The notes below the pieces were generated by a model, which was not told the origin of the DNA, did not search any database, and saw nothing but the letters and a program-made list of their open reading frames with translations. From Streptomyces sp. NRRL S-455 (GTDB lineage Bacteria; Actinomycetota; Actinomycetes; Streptomycetales; Streptomycetaceae): a stretch of 64,000 nucleotides of DNA. Location of the stretch: positions 744,001 to 808,000 of the forward strand of contig NZ_JOCT01000004.1 in assembly GCF_000717875.1 (NCBI RefSeq). The letters are read 5' to 3'. Below are positions 50,856 to 61,019 of this stretch, one piece after another. The position numbers were made by a program, and so were the translations under genes. Positions within the stretch are counted from its first letter, which is position 1; every line of letters starts with the position of its first letter.

Positions 50856-52496
50856 GTGTCCCCGACCGCCCCCTGGTGGCGCAGTGCCGTCATCTACCAG
50901 GTCTACATCCGCAGTTTCGCCGACGGCAACGGCGACGGCGTCGGCGACATCGCCGGCATCCGCTCCCGGCTGCCCTATCTGAAGTCCCTCGGCGTGGACG
51001 CCATCTGGATCAACCCCTGGTACAAGTCGCCGATGGCCGACCACGGTTACGACGTCGCCGACTTCCGGGACATCGACCCGCGCTTCGGCACCCTGGCCGA
51101 GGCCGAGCAGCTCATCGAGGAGGCGCACGCGCACGGGATCCGCGTGATTCCCGACATCGTGCCCAATCACACCTCCGACCAGCACGCCTGGTTCCGGGCC
51201 GCCCTCGCCGCCGGCCCCGGCAGTCCCGAGCGCGAGCGGTACGTCTTCCGCCCCGGCCGCGGACCCGACGGTTCGCAGCCCCCGAACGACTGGGTCTCCT
51301 GTTTCGGCGGCCCGGCCTGGACCCGGCTGCCCGACGGGCAGTGGTACCTGCACCTGTTCGCACCCCAGCAGCCCGACCTGAACTGGCAACACCCGGAGGT
51401 GCGGGCCGAGTTCGAGTCGGTCCTGCGGTTCTGGTTCAGCCGGGGCGTGGACGGCTTCCGCATCGACGTCGCCCACGGCCTGATCAAACACCCGGAGCTG
51501 CCCGACCTGCCGCCGCGCCGGGACCCGGACGCCGGACAGCCCCTGCGGCACGTCGACCACCCGCACTGGGACCGGGACGAGGTGCACGAGATCTACCGGA
51601 GCTGGCGCAGGGTGGCCGACGAGTTCCCCGGCGACCGCGCCTTCGTCGCCGAGGCCTGGGCGGACACACCCGAACGACTGGCGGCGTACGTCCGCCCGGA
51701 CGGACTGCACACCGCCTTCAACTTCGACTTCCTCATGTCGAGCTGGGCCCCGAAGGACCTGCGCGCCGTCATCGACGACTCCCTCGCCATGCTGGGCGCC
51801 GTGGGCGCACCGGCCACCTGGGTCCTGTCCAACCACGACGTCATGCGCCACCCCAGCCGCTACGGCCGCCGGACCACCAAGCGCTGGGTGGCCAACGAGA
51901 CCTACCGCCCGGAGGGCCCCCTCGACCTGGAACTCGGCACCCGCCGTGCCCGGGCCGCCGCCCTGCTGATGCTCGCCCTGCCCGGCGGCGCCTACGTCTA
52001 CCAGGGCGAGGAACTGGGCCTGCCCGAGGTCGAGGACCTGCCCGAGTCCGTCCTCCAGGACCCGACCTGGGAGCGTTCCGGCCACACCGACCGGGGCCGT
52101 GACGGCTGCCGCGTCCCGATCCCCTGGTCCGGCCGGATCGCCCCCTACGGCTTCAGCCCCGACGGCAGCACGGCCGAGCCGTGGCTGCCGCAGCCCGCCG
52201 ACTGGGCCGCACTGAGCGTGGAAGCCCAGACCGGCGACCCGGACTCCATGCTGGAGCTCTACCGCACGGCCCTGCGCCTCCGCCGCGACAACCCCGCCCT
52301 CGGCGACGGCACCATGACCTGGCTGGACGCCCCCGAGGGCGTCCTGGCCTTCAGCCGCGAGCCGGGCTTCGTCTGCGTGGTCAACCTGTCGGCCGATCCG
52401 TACGAACCGCCCGCCCACTCCGCACTGCTGCTGGCCAGCGGCCCGCTCGAGAACGGCCGTGTGGGCCCGGACCAGGCGGTGTGGCTGACGGTCTGA
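50856..52496 (+). CDS. GH13 alpha-glucosidase
   Basis: 546-residue family 13 glycoside hydrolase, probably cytoplasmic since no signal peptide is present. Conserved regions: DIVPNHTSDQH (region I), GFRIDVAHG with nucleophile D204, FVAEAW with acid/base E266, and LSNHD with D328. The NPWYKSPMADHGYDV start is typical of alpha-glucosidase/oligo-1,6-glucosidase members. GTG 50856 has AAGGAG five bases upstream. It would hydrolyse the imported oligosaccharide. Confidence 0.92.
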   Translation: MSPTAPWWRSAVIYQVYIRSFADGNGDGVGDIAGIRSRLPYLKSLGVDAIWINPWYKSPMADHGYDVADFRDIDPRFGTLAEAEQLIEEAHAHGIRVIPDIVPNHTSDQHAWFRAALAAGPGSPERERYVFRPGRGPDGSQPPNDWVSCFGGPAWTRLPDGQWYLHLFAPQQPDLNWQHPEVRAEFESVLRFWFSRGVDGFRIDVAHGLIKHPELPDLPPRRDPDAGQPLRHVDHPHWDRDEVHEIYRSWRRVADEFPGDRAFVAEAWADTPERLAAYVRPDGLHTAFNFDFLMSSWAPKDLRAVIDDSLAMLGAVGAPATWVLSNHDVMRHPSRYGRRTTKRWVANETYRPEGPLDLELGTRRARAAALLMLALPGGAYVYQGEELGLPEVEDLPESVLQDPTWERSGHTDRGRDGCRVPIPWSGRIAPYGFSPDGSTAEPWLPQPADWAALSVEAQTGDPDSMLELYRTALRLRRDNPALGDGTMTWLDAPEGVLAFSREPGFVCVVNLSADPYEPPAHSALLLASGPLENGRVGPDQAVWLTV

Positions 52497-52592
52497 CATC
52501 GGTGAGGGGGAGGAGCCGCTCCGGCGGAGACCGACGAGGTGGCCCGCGCGGTACCCGGCTTCGTCCCGGGGCCGCCCGCGCGGAGCCGGCGC

Positions 52593-54023
52593 TCAGCGGT
52601 CGTCGCCGGCGATGCCCCCGCCCACCGTGAAACCGATGACCGTCCCGCCCCCGTCCCGGCGGAACGCGAACGGTGCTCCCCCGTGCGCCAGTGCCACCTC
52701 GCGGACGATGGACAGGCCGAGCCCGGAGCCCGGCAGGGAGCGGGCGTCGGCGGCTCGGTAGAAGCGGTCGAAGACGCGGGCGAGGTCGTTGTCGGTGATG
52801 CCGGGGCCGCGGTCGAGGACCTCGACGCGGATCGTGCCGGGGCGGGCGGGCCCCGCGACGACCAGCTCGATGGGGGCCGTGCCGCCCTGGTCGAACTTCA
52901 CCGCGTTCTCGACGAGGTTGGACAGCGCCCGGGTCAGCATCCCGGGCCGCCCGTCGGTCGTGGTGTCGCCGCTCGCGCGGAGCACGATCCGCCGCCCGCT
53001 GCGACGCCGGGCATGACCCGCCACCTCCTCCGCGAGGTCGGCGACGTCCACCCGGCGCGGCGGCTCGGTGTCGGACTGCCCGGCCGCGAGATCGACGAGC
53101 TCGTTGACCAGGTCGGTCAGCTCACGGGCCTCCTGCCCCAGGTCGGCGACCAGTTCCTCGCGGGTCTTCGGCGGCAGCTCGTCGATCCGGCGGAGCAGGG
53201 AGATGTTCGTACGCAGCGACGTCAGCGGCGTACGAAGCTCGTGGCCCGCGTCCTGGACCAGACGGCGCTGGTCCTCCTCGGACTGCGCGAGCCGGCCCAG
53301 CATGCGGTCGAAGGCGCGGCCCAGCCGGCCCACCTCGTCGTGCCCCGCGACGGGCACCTGGATGCCGAGCCGGCGGGTGCGGGCGACATCCTCGGCGGCG
53401 TCGGTGAGAACGACCAGCCGGCGCGTGATCCGCCGGGCCAGCCACCAGCCGAACAGTCCGGCGGCGACCACGACCGCCGCCATCAGCACCAGCGTCCGCT
53501 GCTGCAGCGCCCGCAGCAGGTCCTCCACGTCGCTGAACTCCTGCGCGACCTGCACCGCGCCCCGGCCGCCGCCCAGGGAGACGGTCGCGACCCGGTAGAC
53601 GTCGTCGCCCACGTCGACGTCCTTGTGCTCGGCCACCCGTCCGGACACCGTCGCGGCCGCGATCCGCACGTCGACGCCGACGACCGGCAGCCCCGGACTG
53701 CCCGGATCGACGATGCGGCCGTCCGGGCCGAGCACCTGCACATCGGTCCGGGCGGGCCGCACCAGGTCGTGACCGGGCGCGGCGGAGGAGAAGTCGCCGG
53801 GCGTCATGCGGTTCTCCCGCACCTCGTCCCGCAGGTCCTGCACGACCTCGTCGAACACGGTCTGCTGGTCCACCCGCACCAGCCGGGCCGCCGCGCTGTA
53901 GGACAGGATGCCGACCAGGATCGTCACGGCCGCCGTCACCGCCGCGAACGACACGGCGAACGTCGTACGCAGCGAGACCAGCTTGGGCCGCCGTCCGCTC
54001 AGGCGCCGGCGGAGGCGGCCCAC
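52593..54023 (-). CDS. Two-component sensor histidine kinase
   Basis: 476-residue membrane kinase: helices at about 20-45 and 178-197 enclose an extracytoplasmic sensor; HAMP domain about 198-250; H-box DAGHELRTPLTSL with phosphorylated H261; N-box NLVENAVKFD; GPGI and GSGLGLSIV ATP motifs. GTG 54023 directly abuts the stop codon of the response regulator. MprB-like overall; signal unknown. Confidence 0.93.
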   Translation of the reverse strand: MGRLRRRLSGRRPKLVSLRTTFAVSFAAVTAAVTILVGILSYSAAARLVRVDQQTVFDEVVQDLRDEVRENRMTPGDFSSAAPGHDLVRPARTDVQVLGPDGRIVDPGSPGLPVVGVDVRIAAATVSGRVAEHKDVDVGDDVYRVATVSLGGGRGAVQVAQEFSDVEDLLRALQQRTLVLMAAVVVAAGLFGWWLARRITRRLVVLTDAAEDVARTRRLGIQVPVAGHDEVGRLGRAFDRMLGRLAQSEEDQRRLVQDAGHELRTPLTSLRTNISLLRRIDELPPKTREELVADLGQEARELTDLVNELVDLAAGQSDTEPPRRVDVADLAEEVAGHARRRSGRRIVLRASGDTTTDGRPGMLTRALSNLVENAVKFDQGGTAPIELVVAGPARPGTIRVEVLDRGPGITDNDLARVFDRFYRAADARSLPGSGLGLSIVREVALAHGGAPFAFRRDGGGTVIGFTVGGGIAGDDR

Positions 54024-54743
54024 TCAGTCCTCCCGCAGCACGTAACCCACGCCGCGCACCGTGTGGATCAGCGGGGGCGCGCCCGGCTCGTCCAGCTTGC
54101 GGCGCAGGTAGCCGACGTAGACGGCGAGGTTCTTCGACCCGGGGCCGAAGTCGTAGCCCCAGATGCGGTCGTAGATCGTGGAGTGGTCGAGGACGATGCC
54201 GGCGTTGCGGAGCAGCAGCTCCAGCAGCTCGAACTCGGTGCGGGTCAGTTCCAGCTCGCGGGGGCCGCGCCAGGCCCGGCGCGCCTGCGGGTCCATGCGG
54301 ATCCCGGCGGCGTCGAGAAACCGCTCGGGGACCGGCTTGGGTGCCTCGGCCGCCGGGGTGGTCCCGACGCCCACGGGGCTGGTGCGGCGCAGCAGGGCAC
54401 GCAGCCGGGCGAAGACCTCCTCGACGTCGAAGGGCTTCACGACGTAGTCGTCGGCGCCCGCGTCCAGGCCGGCGATCCGGTCGGCGGTCTCCACGAGGGC
54501 CGTGAGCATCAGGACCGGTGTCCGGTCGCCCTCGGCGCGCAGCACCCGGCACACCTGGAGCCCGTCGATGCCGGGCATCATCACGTCCAGGACGAGGACG
54601 TCCGGACGGTTGCGGTGGGCCTGCGCCAGTGCCTCGACACCGTCGGCGACCGCCATGACCTGGTAGCCCTCCAGGGTCAGGGCGCGCTCCAGGGCGTTGC
54701 GGATGGCGCGGTCGTCTTCGGCGAGCAGCACGGTGTGGGGCAC
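54024..54743 (-). CDS. Two-component response regulator (OmpR family)
   Basis: 239-residue regulator: receiver domain with acidic pocket AEDD, phospho-acceptor D53 in [10 protein letters not shown], and K in VVKPFDVEE; OmpR winged helix at about 140-238 ([45 protein letters not shown]). GTG 54743 starts at the conserved [11 protein letters not shown]. Paired with the adjacent kinase. Confidence 0.94.
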   Translation of the reverse strand: MPHTVLLAEDDRAIRNALERALTLEGYQVMAVADGVEALAQAHRNRPDVLVLDVMMPGIDGLQVCRVLRAEGDRTPVLMLTALVETADRIAGLDAGADDYVVKPFDVEEVFARLRALLRRTSPVGVGTTPAAEAPKPVPERFLDAAGIRMDPQARRAWRGPRELELTRTEFELLELLLRNAGIVLDHSTIYDRIWGYDFGPGSKNLAVYVGYLRRKLDEPGAPPLIHTVRGVGYVLRED

Positions 54744-54831
54744 GCGTCCAGTGTGCCAAGCCGCCGGGTCCCCCGACCCTGGCGAGCTGCGCCGGGGCGT
54801 CCTTCTTACTGGTCTCTCACCAGGGGGTCGG

Positions 54832-55902
54832 TCACTGCCGGGCGAGCCGGGCCGCGTGGGTCGGCGCGTCCGGCACCTCCGCCGGGCGGCCGACGGCGAA
54901 CTCCTTGCGCAGCACCGGTACGACCTCCTCACCGAGGATGTCGATCTGCTCCAGCACGGTCTTCAGGGGCAGCCCGGCGTGGTCGACCAGGAACAGCTGG
55001 CGCTGGTAGTCACCGGCGTACTCGCGGAAGGCCAGCGTCTTCTCGATGACCTGCTGCGGGGAGCCGACGGTCAGCGGGGTCTGGTCCATGAAGTCCTCCA
55101 GCGACGGTCCGTGCCCGTACACCGGGGCGACGTCGAAGTAGGGCCGGAACTCGCGCACGGCGTCCTGCGAGTTCCGGCGCATGAACACATGGCCGCCCAG
55201 CCCGACGATCGCCTGCTCGGGGGTGCCGTGTCCGTAGTGCGCGTACCGCGTCCGGTACAGCTCGACCATGCGCTTGGTGTGGTCGGCCGGCCAGAAGATG
55301 TTGTTGTGGAAGAAGCCGTCGCCGTAGTACGCGGCCTGCTCGGCGATCTCCGGCGAGCGGATCGACCCGTGCCAGACGAACGGCGGCACGCCGTCCAGCG
55401 GGCGGGGGGTCGCGGTGAAGCCCTGCAGGGGCGTACGGAACTTCCCCTCCCAGTCGACGCCCTCCTCGCGCCACAGGCGGTGCAGGAGGGCGTAGTTCTC
55501 GATCGCGAGCGGGATGCCCTGCCGGATGTCCTGCCCGAACCAGGGGTAGACGGGGGCGGTGTTGCCGCGGCCCAGCATGAGATCCACCCGGCCGTCGGCC
55601 AGGTGCTGGAGCATCGCGAAGTCCTCGGCGATCTTCACGGGGTCGTTGGTGGTGATGAGGGTGGTGGCCGTGGAGAGGATCAGCCGTTCGGTGCGGGCGG
55701 CGACGTAGCCGAGCATCGTGGTCGGGGACGACGGCACGAACGGCGGGTTGTGGTGCTCACCGGTGGCGAAGACGTCGAGCCCGGCCTCCTCGGCCCTCAG
55801 CGCGATGGCGACCATGGCCTTGATCCGCTCGCGCTCGGTAGGTGTCCGGCCGGTGGTCGGGTCGGGCGTGACGTCGCCGACGCTGAAGATCCCGAACTGC
55901 AT
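54832..55902 (-). CDS. LLM class flavin-dependent oxidoreductase
   Basis: 356-residue luciferase-like monooxygenase (F420 or FMN dependent). Family marks are the [11 protein letters not shown] first strand, [15 protein letters not shown] near residue 40, [16 protein letters not shown] and the [12 protein letters not shown] stretch. GGAGG lies nine bases before ATG 55902. The 63-base divergent gap before the YnfA gene contains an AT-rich TTTGTTTACACTTCAACCAT element, perhaps promoter or operator. Confidence 0.9.
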   Translation of the reverse strand: MQFGIFSVGDVTPDPTTGRTPTERERIKAMVAIALRAEEAGLDVFATGEHHNPPFVPSSPTTMLGYVAARTERLILSTATTLITTNDPVKIAEDFAMLQHLADGRVDLMLGRGNTAPVYPWFGQDIRQGIPLAIENYALLHRLWREEGVDWEGKFRTPLQGFTATPRPLDGVPPFVWHGSIRSPEIAEQAAYYGDGFFHNNIFWPADHTKRMVELYRTRYAHYGHGTPEQAIVGLGGHVFMRRNSQDAVREFRPYFDVAPVYGHGPSLEDFMDQTPLTVGSPQQVIEKTLAFREYAGDYQRQLFLVDHAGLPLKTVLEQIDILGEEVVPVLRKEFAVGRPAEVPDAPTHAARLARQ

Positions 55903-55965
55903 GCTGACTCACCCTCCAGTTTGTTTACACTTCAACCATACATCCGGGTGTGCGAGTCTGCCCGC

Positions 55966-56301
55966 ATGCAGATCTTCCGCTCCGCCGCCCTCTTCGTCCT
56001 CGCCGCCCTGCTCGAGATCGGCGGCGCGTGGCTCGTCTGGCAGGGAGTACGGGAGAACAAGGGCTGGCTCTGGGCCACCGGCGGCGTCCTCGCCCTCGGC
56101 GCGTACGGCTTCGTCGCGACCTTCCAGCCCGACGCCCACTTCGGACGCGTGCTCGCCGCGTACGGCGGGATCTTCGTCGCCGGCTCGATCCTGTGGGGCG
56201 TGATCGCGGACGGCTACCGCCCGGACCGCTGGGACATCACGGGCGCACTGGTCTGTCTCGCGGGCATGGCGGTCATCATGTACGCCCCGCGAGGAGACTG
56301 A
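55966..56301 (+). CDS. YnfA/UPF0060 family membrane protein
   Basis: 111-residue protein with four hydrophobic helices and the family motifs [50 protein letters not shown] and DRWDITGA. This small-multidrug-resistance-related family has no firmly assigned substrate. Divergent from the LLM oxidoreductase. Confidence 0.92.
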   Translation: MQIFRSAALFVLAALLEIGGAWLVWQGVRENKGWLWATGGVLALGAYGFVATFQPDAHFGRVLAAYGGIFVAGSILWGVIADGYRPDRWDITGALVCLAGMAVIMYAPRGD

Positions 56302-56320
56302 GCCGGGCCCGAGGCAGATC

Positions 56321-56758
56321 TCAGAACGGCTCGTCAGGCGACAGCAGCCCCAACTGCCCCAGGAAGTCCATCTCGTCGAAGTACAGCCGGTAGTCGACGA
56401 TCCGCCCGTCCTTCACGGTGGCGATGTCCACCCCGCGGATCGCGACCTCCTTCTGCGTCGGGGGAAGCGTCTCACCGTTGGGCAGCTCCAGCGGCCCGGT
56501 GTTCCGCCCGCTGAAGATCCCCTCGTCGATGGCCGTGTCACCGACCTCGTACGAGTGCAACGCCCGGAACGTCGCCTCGGGAACCGCCTCCGTCATCGTC
56601 CGCCAGTACTCGACGATGGCGTCACGCCCGTGCAGCTCGCCCTCGTCAGCGGTGAAGGCGACCGCGTCCTCGGCGTACAGCTCGCCGATGACCTTCAGAT
56701 CGGCGTGTGTGGTGACCGCGTCCGTGAGCCGGTCCATGACCTCACGTGCCTCGCCCAT
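56321..56758 (-). CDS. SnoaL-like / NTF2-fold protein
   Basis: 145-residue NTF2-like protein of the SnoaL type: GELYAEDAVAFTADEGELHG, EYWRTMTEAVPEATFRAL and KDGRIVDYRLYFDEMDFLGQ. Small polar-pocket enzymes or binding proteins; substrate unknown. GGAGG before ATG 56758 decides the start over one 48 bases upstream. Confidence 0.85.
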   Translation of the reverse strand: MGEAREVMDRLTDAVTTHADLKVIGELYAEDAVAFTADEGELHGRDAIVEYWRTMTEAVPEATFRALHSYEVGDTAIDEGIFSGRNTGPLELPNGETLPPTQKEVAIRGVDIATVKDGRIVDYRLYFDEMDFLGQLGLLSPDEPF

Positions 56759-56906
56759 GATCCACCTCCGCAGGAAACAGGGGATCACCCGCCCCCATTC
56801 TCCCACCGCGGGGCCCGCCTATCCTGGCCGGAAGCCCTGCACCGGAAGCCCCGTACCGGAAGCCGTACCCGAAGCCGGCCCCGCAGACCACGCCCGAGGA
56901 GCTCCC

Positions 56907-57683
56907 ATGGCCACCGCCGCCCCGTCCGCAGCCTCCCGCATCGCCGTCGTCACCGGTGCGAGCAGCGGGATCGGCGCCGCCACGGCCCGGCAACTCGCCG
57001 CCGCGGGCTACCGCGTCGTCCTCACCGCCCGCCGCAAGGACCGTATCGAGGCACTCGCGGAGGAGATCAACGCGGCGGGCCACCAGGCCACGGCCTACGC
57101 CCTCGACGTCACGGACCGCACGGCGGTCGACGAGTTCGCCACGGCGTTCCGGACCATAGGCGTCCTCGTCAACAACGCGGGCGGCGCACTCGGCGCCGAC
57201 CCCGTCGCCACCGGCGACCCGGCCGACTGGCGGCAGATGTACGAGACGAACGTCATCGGCACGCTCAACCTCACCCAGGCACTCCTGCCCAAGCTGATCG
57301 CCGGCGGCGACGGCACCGTCGTGGTCGTCTCCTCCACGGCCGGCCACGGCACCTACGAGGGCGGCGCCGGCTATGTCGCCGCCAAGCACGGCGCCCACGT
57401 CCTGGCCGAGACCCTGCGCCTGGAGATCGTCGGCCAGCCGGTCCGCGTCATCGAGATCGCCCCCGGCATGGTCAAGACGGACGAGTTCGCCCTGACCCGC
57501 TTCTCCGGCGACAGGGAGAAGGCGGAGAAGGTCTACGAGGGCGTCGCCGAGCCCCTCACGGCGGACGACGTGGCCGAGACGATCACCTGGGCGGTGACCC
57601 GCCCCAGCCACGTCAACGTCGACCTGCTGATGCTCCGGCCCCGCGCCCAGGCCTCCAACACCAAGGTCCACAGGGACCTGTGA
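56907..57683 (+). CDS. Short-chain dehydrogenase/reductase
   Basis: 258-residue classical SDR. NAD(P)-binding TGASSGIG (about 15-22), NNAGG near 92, and the catalytic triad Ser in VVVSSTAGHG, Tyr and Lys in GYVAAKHGA. Arg residues after the second strand (TARRKDR) suggest NADP(H). Related to the YdfG/3-hydroxy acid dehydrogenase branch. GAGGAG precedes ATG 56907. Confidence 0.93.
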   Translation: MATAAPSAASRIAVVTGASSGIGAATARQLAAAGYRVVLTARRKDRIEALAEEINAAGHQATAYALDVTDRTAVDEFATAFRTIGVLVNNAGGALGADPVATGDPADWRQMYETNVIGTLNLTQALLPKLIAGGDGTVVVVSSTAGHGTYEGGAGYVAAKHGAHVLAETLRLEIVGQPVRVIEIAPGMVKTDEFALTRFSGDREKAEKVYEGVAEPLTADDVAETITWAVTRPSHVNVDLLMLRPRAQASNTKVHRDL

Positions 57684-57687
57684 CGGG

Positions 57688-58881
57688 TCAGCCCTTCACG
57701 CACACGACCTGCTTGAGCTTCGCCACGACCTCCACCAGGTCCCGCTGCTGGTCGATGACCTGCTCGATCGGCTTGTAGGCGCCCGGGATCTCGTCCACGA
57801 CACCGGAGTCCTTGCGGCACTCCACGCCCCGGGTCTGCTCCTCCAGGTCCTTCGTCGAGAACCGGCGCTTGGCCGCGTTGCGGCTCATGCGCCGGCCCGC
57901 GCCGTGCGAGGCCGAGTTGAAGGACTTGTCGTTGCCGAGGCCCTTCACGATGTACGAACCCGTGCCCATGGAACCCGGGATGATCCCGTACTCGCCGGAG
58001 CCGGCCCGGATCGCGCCCTTGCGGGTCACGAGCAGGTCCATCCCGTCGTAGCGCTCCTCGGCCACGTAGTTGTGGTGCGCGCTGATCTCCGGCTCGAAGG
58101 TGGGCTTCGCCTTCTTGAACTCCTTGCGGATCACGTCCTTCAGGAGCGCCATCATGATCGTGCGGTTGTACTTCGCGTACTCCTGCGCCCAGAACAGGTC
58201 GTTCCGGTAGGCCGCCATCTGCGGGGTGTCCGCGACGAAGACGGCCAGGTCGCGGTCGACCAGGCCCTGGTTGTGCGGGAGTTTCTGGGCGATGCCGATG
58301 TGGTGCTCGGCCAGCTCCTTACCGATGTTCCGAGAGCCGGAGTGGAGCATCAGCCAGACAGAATCAGTCGAATCAGTACAGACCTCGACAAAATGATTTC
58401 CTCCGCCTAGCGTTCCCATCTGCTTTGTGGCGCGTTCCGCGCGGAATTTGACCGCCTCCGCGACCCCGTCGAACCGCCCCCAGAAGTCGTCCCACCCGGC
58501 CGTACCGAACCCGTGCAGCCGCCCCGGGTCGACGGGATCGTCATGCATCCCCCGCCCCACCGGAATCACCTGCTCGATCCTCGACCGCAGCCGGGACAGA
58601 TCCCCGGGCAGGTCGTTCGCCGTCAGGGACGTCTTCACCGCCGACATGCCGCAGCCGATGTCGACCCCCACCGCCGCCGGGCACACCGCGCCCTGCATGG
58701 CGATGACCGAGCCGACCGTCGCGCCCTTGCCGTAGTGCACGTCGGGCATGACGGCCAGGCCCTTGATCCAGGGCAGGGTGGCGACGTTCCGGAGCTGCTG
58801 CAGTGCGGAGTCCTCGACCGTGGCCGGGTCGGTCCACATCCGGATCGGCACCTTGGCACCGGGCATCTCTACATACGACAT
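57688..58881 (-). CDS. rtcB: RNA-splicing ligase RtcB
   Basis: 397-residue RtcB-type ligase, which joins 2',3'-cyclic phosphate and 5'-OH RNA ends with GTP and Mn(II). Motifs: VMPDVHYGKGATVGSVIAM, AVGVDIGCGMSAV with metal ligands, GTLGGGNHFVE, LHSGSRNIG, and SHGAGRRMSR with the His that becomes guanylylated. Ends four bases from the convergent SDR gene. No archease, rtcA or rtcR is nearby, so its RNA target is open. Confidence 0.94.
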   Translation of the reverse strand: MSYVEMPGAKVPIRMWTDPATVEDSALQQLRNVATLPWIKGLAVMPDVHYGKGATVGSVIAMQGAVCPAAVGVDIGCGMSAVKTSLTANDLPGDLSRLRSRIEQVIPVGRGMHDDPVDPGRLHGFGTAGWDDFWGRFDGVAEAVKFRAERATKQMGTLGGGNHFVEVCTDSTDSVWLMLHSGSRNIGKELAEHHIGIAQKLPHNQGLVDRDLAVFVADTPQMAAYRNDLFWAQEYAKYNRTIMMALLKDVIRKEFKKAKPTFEPEISAHHNYVAEERYDGMDLLVTRKGAIRAGSGEYGIIPGSMGTGSYIVKGLGNDKSFNSASHGAGRRMSRNAAKRRFSTKDLEEQTRGVECRKDSGVVDEIPGAYKPIEQVIDQQRDLVEVVAKLKQVVCVKG

Positions 58882-59053
58882 AGCGTCCTCAATCCCCCGT
58901 AAGTCGAACAGAAGTCTTCAAGAGCAAATACCGGAGCCAAGGTCGACGAAAGGGAATCCGGACCGGCGTCCACGGCAGTGCGTGCGATACACATTGTGTT
59001 CATCGGCCGCCCCGCGGCGGCAAGCCAATATCCGTGCCGAGAGGAGCCTCCAC

Positions 59054-59908
59054 GTGCAACGGAAGGCGTACGCACCCGGTATCGCCGCGCTCCTCGCCGT
59101 CCTGCTGGCCGGCTGCACCAGCAGTTCGGACGACGGCGGCCCGACGGACGACTCCAACCCGGGCGACACGGGCACGGCTTCGGCCGCCGCCGAGCCCGGC
59201 CGCTACCGCACGCTCCCCGAGCCCTGCACCGCGGTCGGCCACGGCACGCTCGACGAACTCCTGCCCGGCATCCGGCAGATCAGCGACGCGGAACAGCGCG
59301 AGAAGGCGTACGAGGGCGAGGCGACGGTCACGTTCGACACCGACCGCAAGGTCGGCTGCCAGTGGAAGGTCGACGGACAGCAGGCCACCGACCATCTGCT
59401 CGTCGACTTCGAACGGGTCGTCTCCTACGACGGCACGGCCGGCGACGACCGCCAGGCCGAGCAGCTCTTCGCGGAGAAGGAGGCGGCAGCCCACCTCCCC
59501 GAGCCGACCGCCACCGAGTCCGCCGCCACCGAGTCCGCCGTCTCCGAGTCCCCCGCGGCCGGCAGCACCCCGGCCGGCGGTTCCTCCGCCGCCCCGAGCG
59601 GCTCCCCCGCGGCGGTCTCCTCCGGCACCGGGTCACCCTCACCGTCCACGTCCGCCACGCCGACCGAACTCCAGCCCCGTGTCCTGGAGGAGCTCGGTGA
59701 CGAGGCCTTCCTCGACGACGAGCTGAGCAGCTCCGGTTCGACCGCCAAGCAGCGGACGGTGACTGTGGCGTTCCGCACGTCCAACGTCATCGTGACGATC
59801 GAGTACGCGGAGCAGCCGACGACCGTCGGTGTCATCCCGGACAGCAAGGAATTGCAGGACAGGGCCCAGAAACTGGCCTCCCTGCTGGCGGATTCGCTGG
59901 GCGACTGA
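59054..59908 (+). CDS. DUF3558-like lipoprotein (first of two)
   Basis: 284-residue lipoprotein: lipobox LLAGC with Cys at about 22, then a globular region with YRTLPEPCTAVGHGTLDELL and CQWKV whose two Cys fit the DUF3558 disulfide. A long Ser/Thr/Pro/Ala-rich segment (about 155-205, repeats of TESA and SESP) interrupts the domain before RVLEELGDEAFLDDEL. GTG 59054 has GAGGAG ten bases upstream. Its acidic Ser/Thr linker may be surface exposed and glycosylated. Confidence 0.78.
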   Translation: MQRKAYAPGIAALLAVLLAGCTSSSDDGGPTDDSNPGDTGTASAAAEPGRYRTLPEPCTAVGHGTLDELLPGIRQISDAEQREKAYEGEATVTFDTDRKVGCQWKVDGQQATDHLLVDFERVVSYDGTAGDDRQAEQLFAEKEAAAHLPEPTATESAATESAVSESPAAGSTPAGGSSAAPSGSPAAVSSGTGSPSPSTSATPTELQPRVLEELGDEAFLDDELSSSGSTAKQRTVTVAFRTSNVIVTIEYAEQPTTVGVIPDSKELQDRAQKLASLLADSLGD

Positions 59909-60027
59909 GCCCCCTTCACGCCCCCTTCACCCAACCCCGCAAAGCACCCGAAGGAAGAACACACCGCTGCCTCACCGCGTACGGTGACCACTCGGACCCC
60001 GTTCCGACCGCAGGAACCACGAGCGTC

Positions 60028-60930
60028 ATGAGTGAAGGAACCATGCAGCGACGAGCACAGCGAGAAGAGCGAGACCAGCGAGCGAAGCGCCTCAACCGCG
60101 TCCTTGTCTGCGCGGCCGCCGTCCCCGTGATGCTGGTCGCCGCCGGCTGCTCCTCGGACTCCGGCTCCGGGGAGAGCACGGACAAGGCGGCCAACGCGGC
60201 GGCCTCGGCGTCCGCGAGCCCGTCGCCGACCGTGCAGGCGGCGGCGTACGGCAAGCTTCCGGAGCCCTGCAAGGCGCTCTCGAAGAAGACGCTCGAGGAC
60301 TTGGTCCCGGAGAGCAAGTCCGGCAAGGAGGGCAAGTCGGACGACATCTCGACTCGCGCCGGCTGCTCCTGGAACAGCCTCGACAACAACGGCGTCAAGG
60401 GCTCGCAGTTCCGCTGGCTGAACGTGTCGATGCTGCGCTTCGAGTCGGACGTGACGCGCGGCCCGGCCGACAAGCAGGCCCAGGAGTTCTACGCGAAGCA
60501 GGTCCAGGAAGCCCAGGCCGTGGAGGGCGCCAAGAGCTCCAAGTCGGAGCCGGTGTCCGGGACGGGCGACCAGGCGACGGCCGTGCGCTACGACCTGAAG
60601 AAGAAGGAAGGCACCTTCAAGCAGCAGACGGTCGTGGCGCGCGTGGAGAACGTCGTCGTCACGCTCGACTACAACGGCGCGGGTCTGGCCGGCGACAAGA
60701 CCCCGAGCGCCGACGACCTGATGAAGGACGCGAAGAAGGCCGCCAAGGAGGCGGTGGCTGCGGTGTCCGAGGCGAACGGCGCGGGCGGCAAGGCCGGCGG
60801 CGAACCGTCCAAGGCCCCGTCGGGGTCCCCGTCCAAGTCCGCGTCGAAGGCTCCGTCCAAGGACGCGTCGGGCGATCCCTCGGAGGGCGCCTCGCAGTCG
60901 GCGTCCAAGGAGCCCGCGGCGAAGAGCTGA
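60028..60930 (+). CDS. DUF3558-like lipoprotein (second of two)
   Basis: 300-residue lipoprotein related in plan to the preceding one: basic N-terminus, lipobox VAAGC (about residue 41), KLPEPCKALSKKTLEDLVPE, AGCSWNSL and RVENVVVTLDYNG. Unlike its neighbour the Ser/Lys/Pro-rich disordered segment is at the C-terminus. ATG 60043 with AAGGA just upstream is an alternative start. Confidence 0.8.
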   Translation: MSEGTMQRRAQREERDQRAKRLNRVLVCAAAVPVMLVAAGCSSDSGSGESTDKAANAAASASASPSPTVQAAAYGKLPEPCKALSKKTLEDLVPESKSGKEGKSDDISTRAGCSWNSLDNNGVKGSQFRWLNVSMLRFESDVTRGPADKQAQEFYAKQVQEAQAVEGAKSSKSEPVSGTGDQATAVRYDLKKKEGTFKQQTVVARVENVVVTLDYNGAGLAGDKTPSADDLMKDAKKAAKEAVAAVSEANGAGGKAGGEPSKAPSGSPSKSASKAPSKDASGDPSEGASQSASKEPAAKS

Positions 60931-61019
60931 ACGTTCCCGCCCGGATCCGGCCACCTGCCCTCCGCACATATGTGCCACCCTGTTGCGCGCAACAGCACGC
61001 AAGAGGAGGGGAGTGACGG

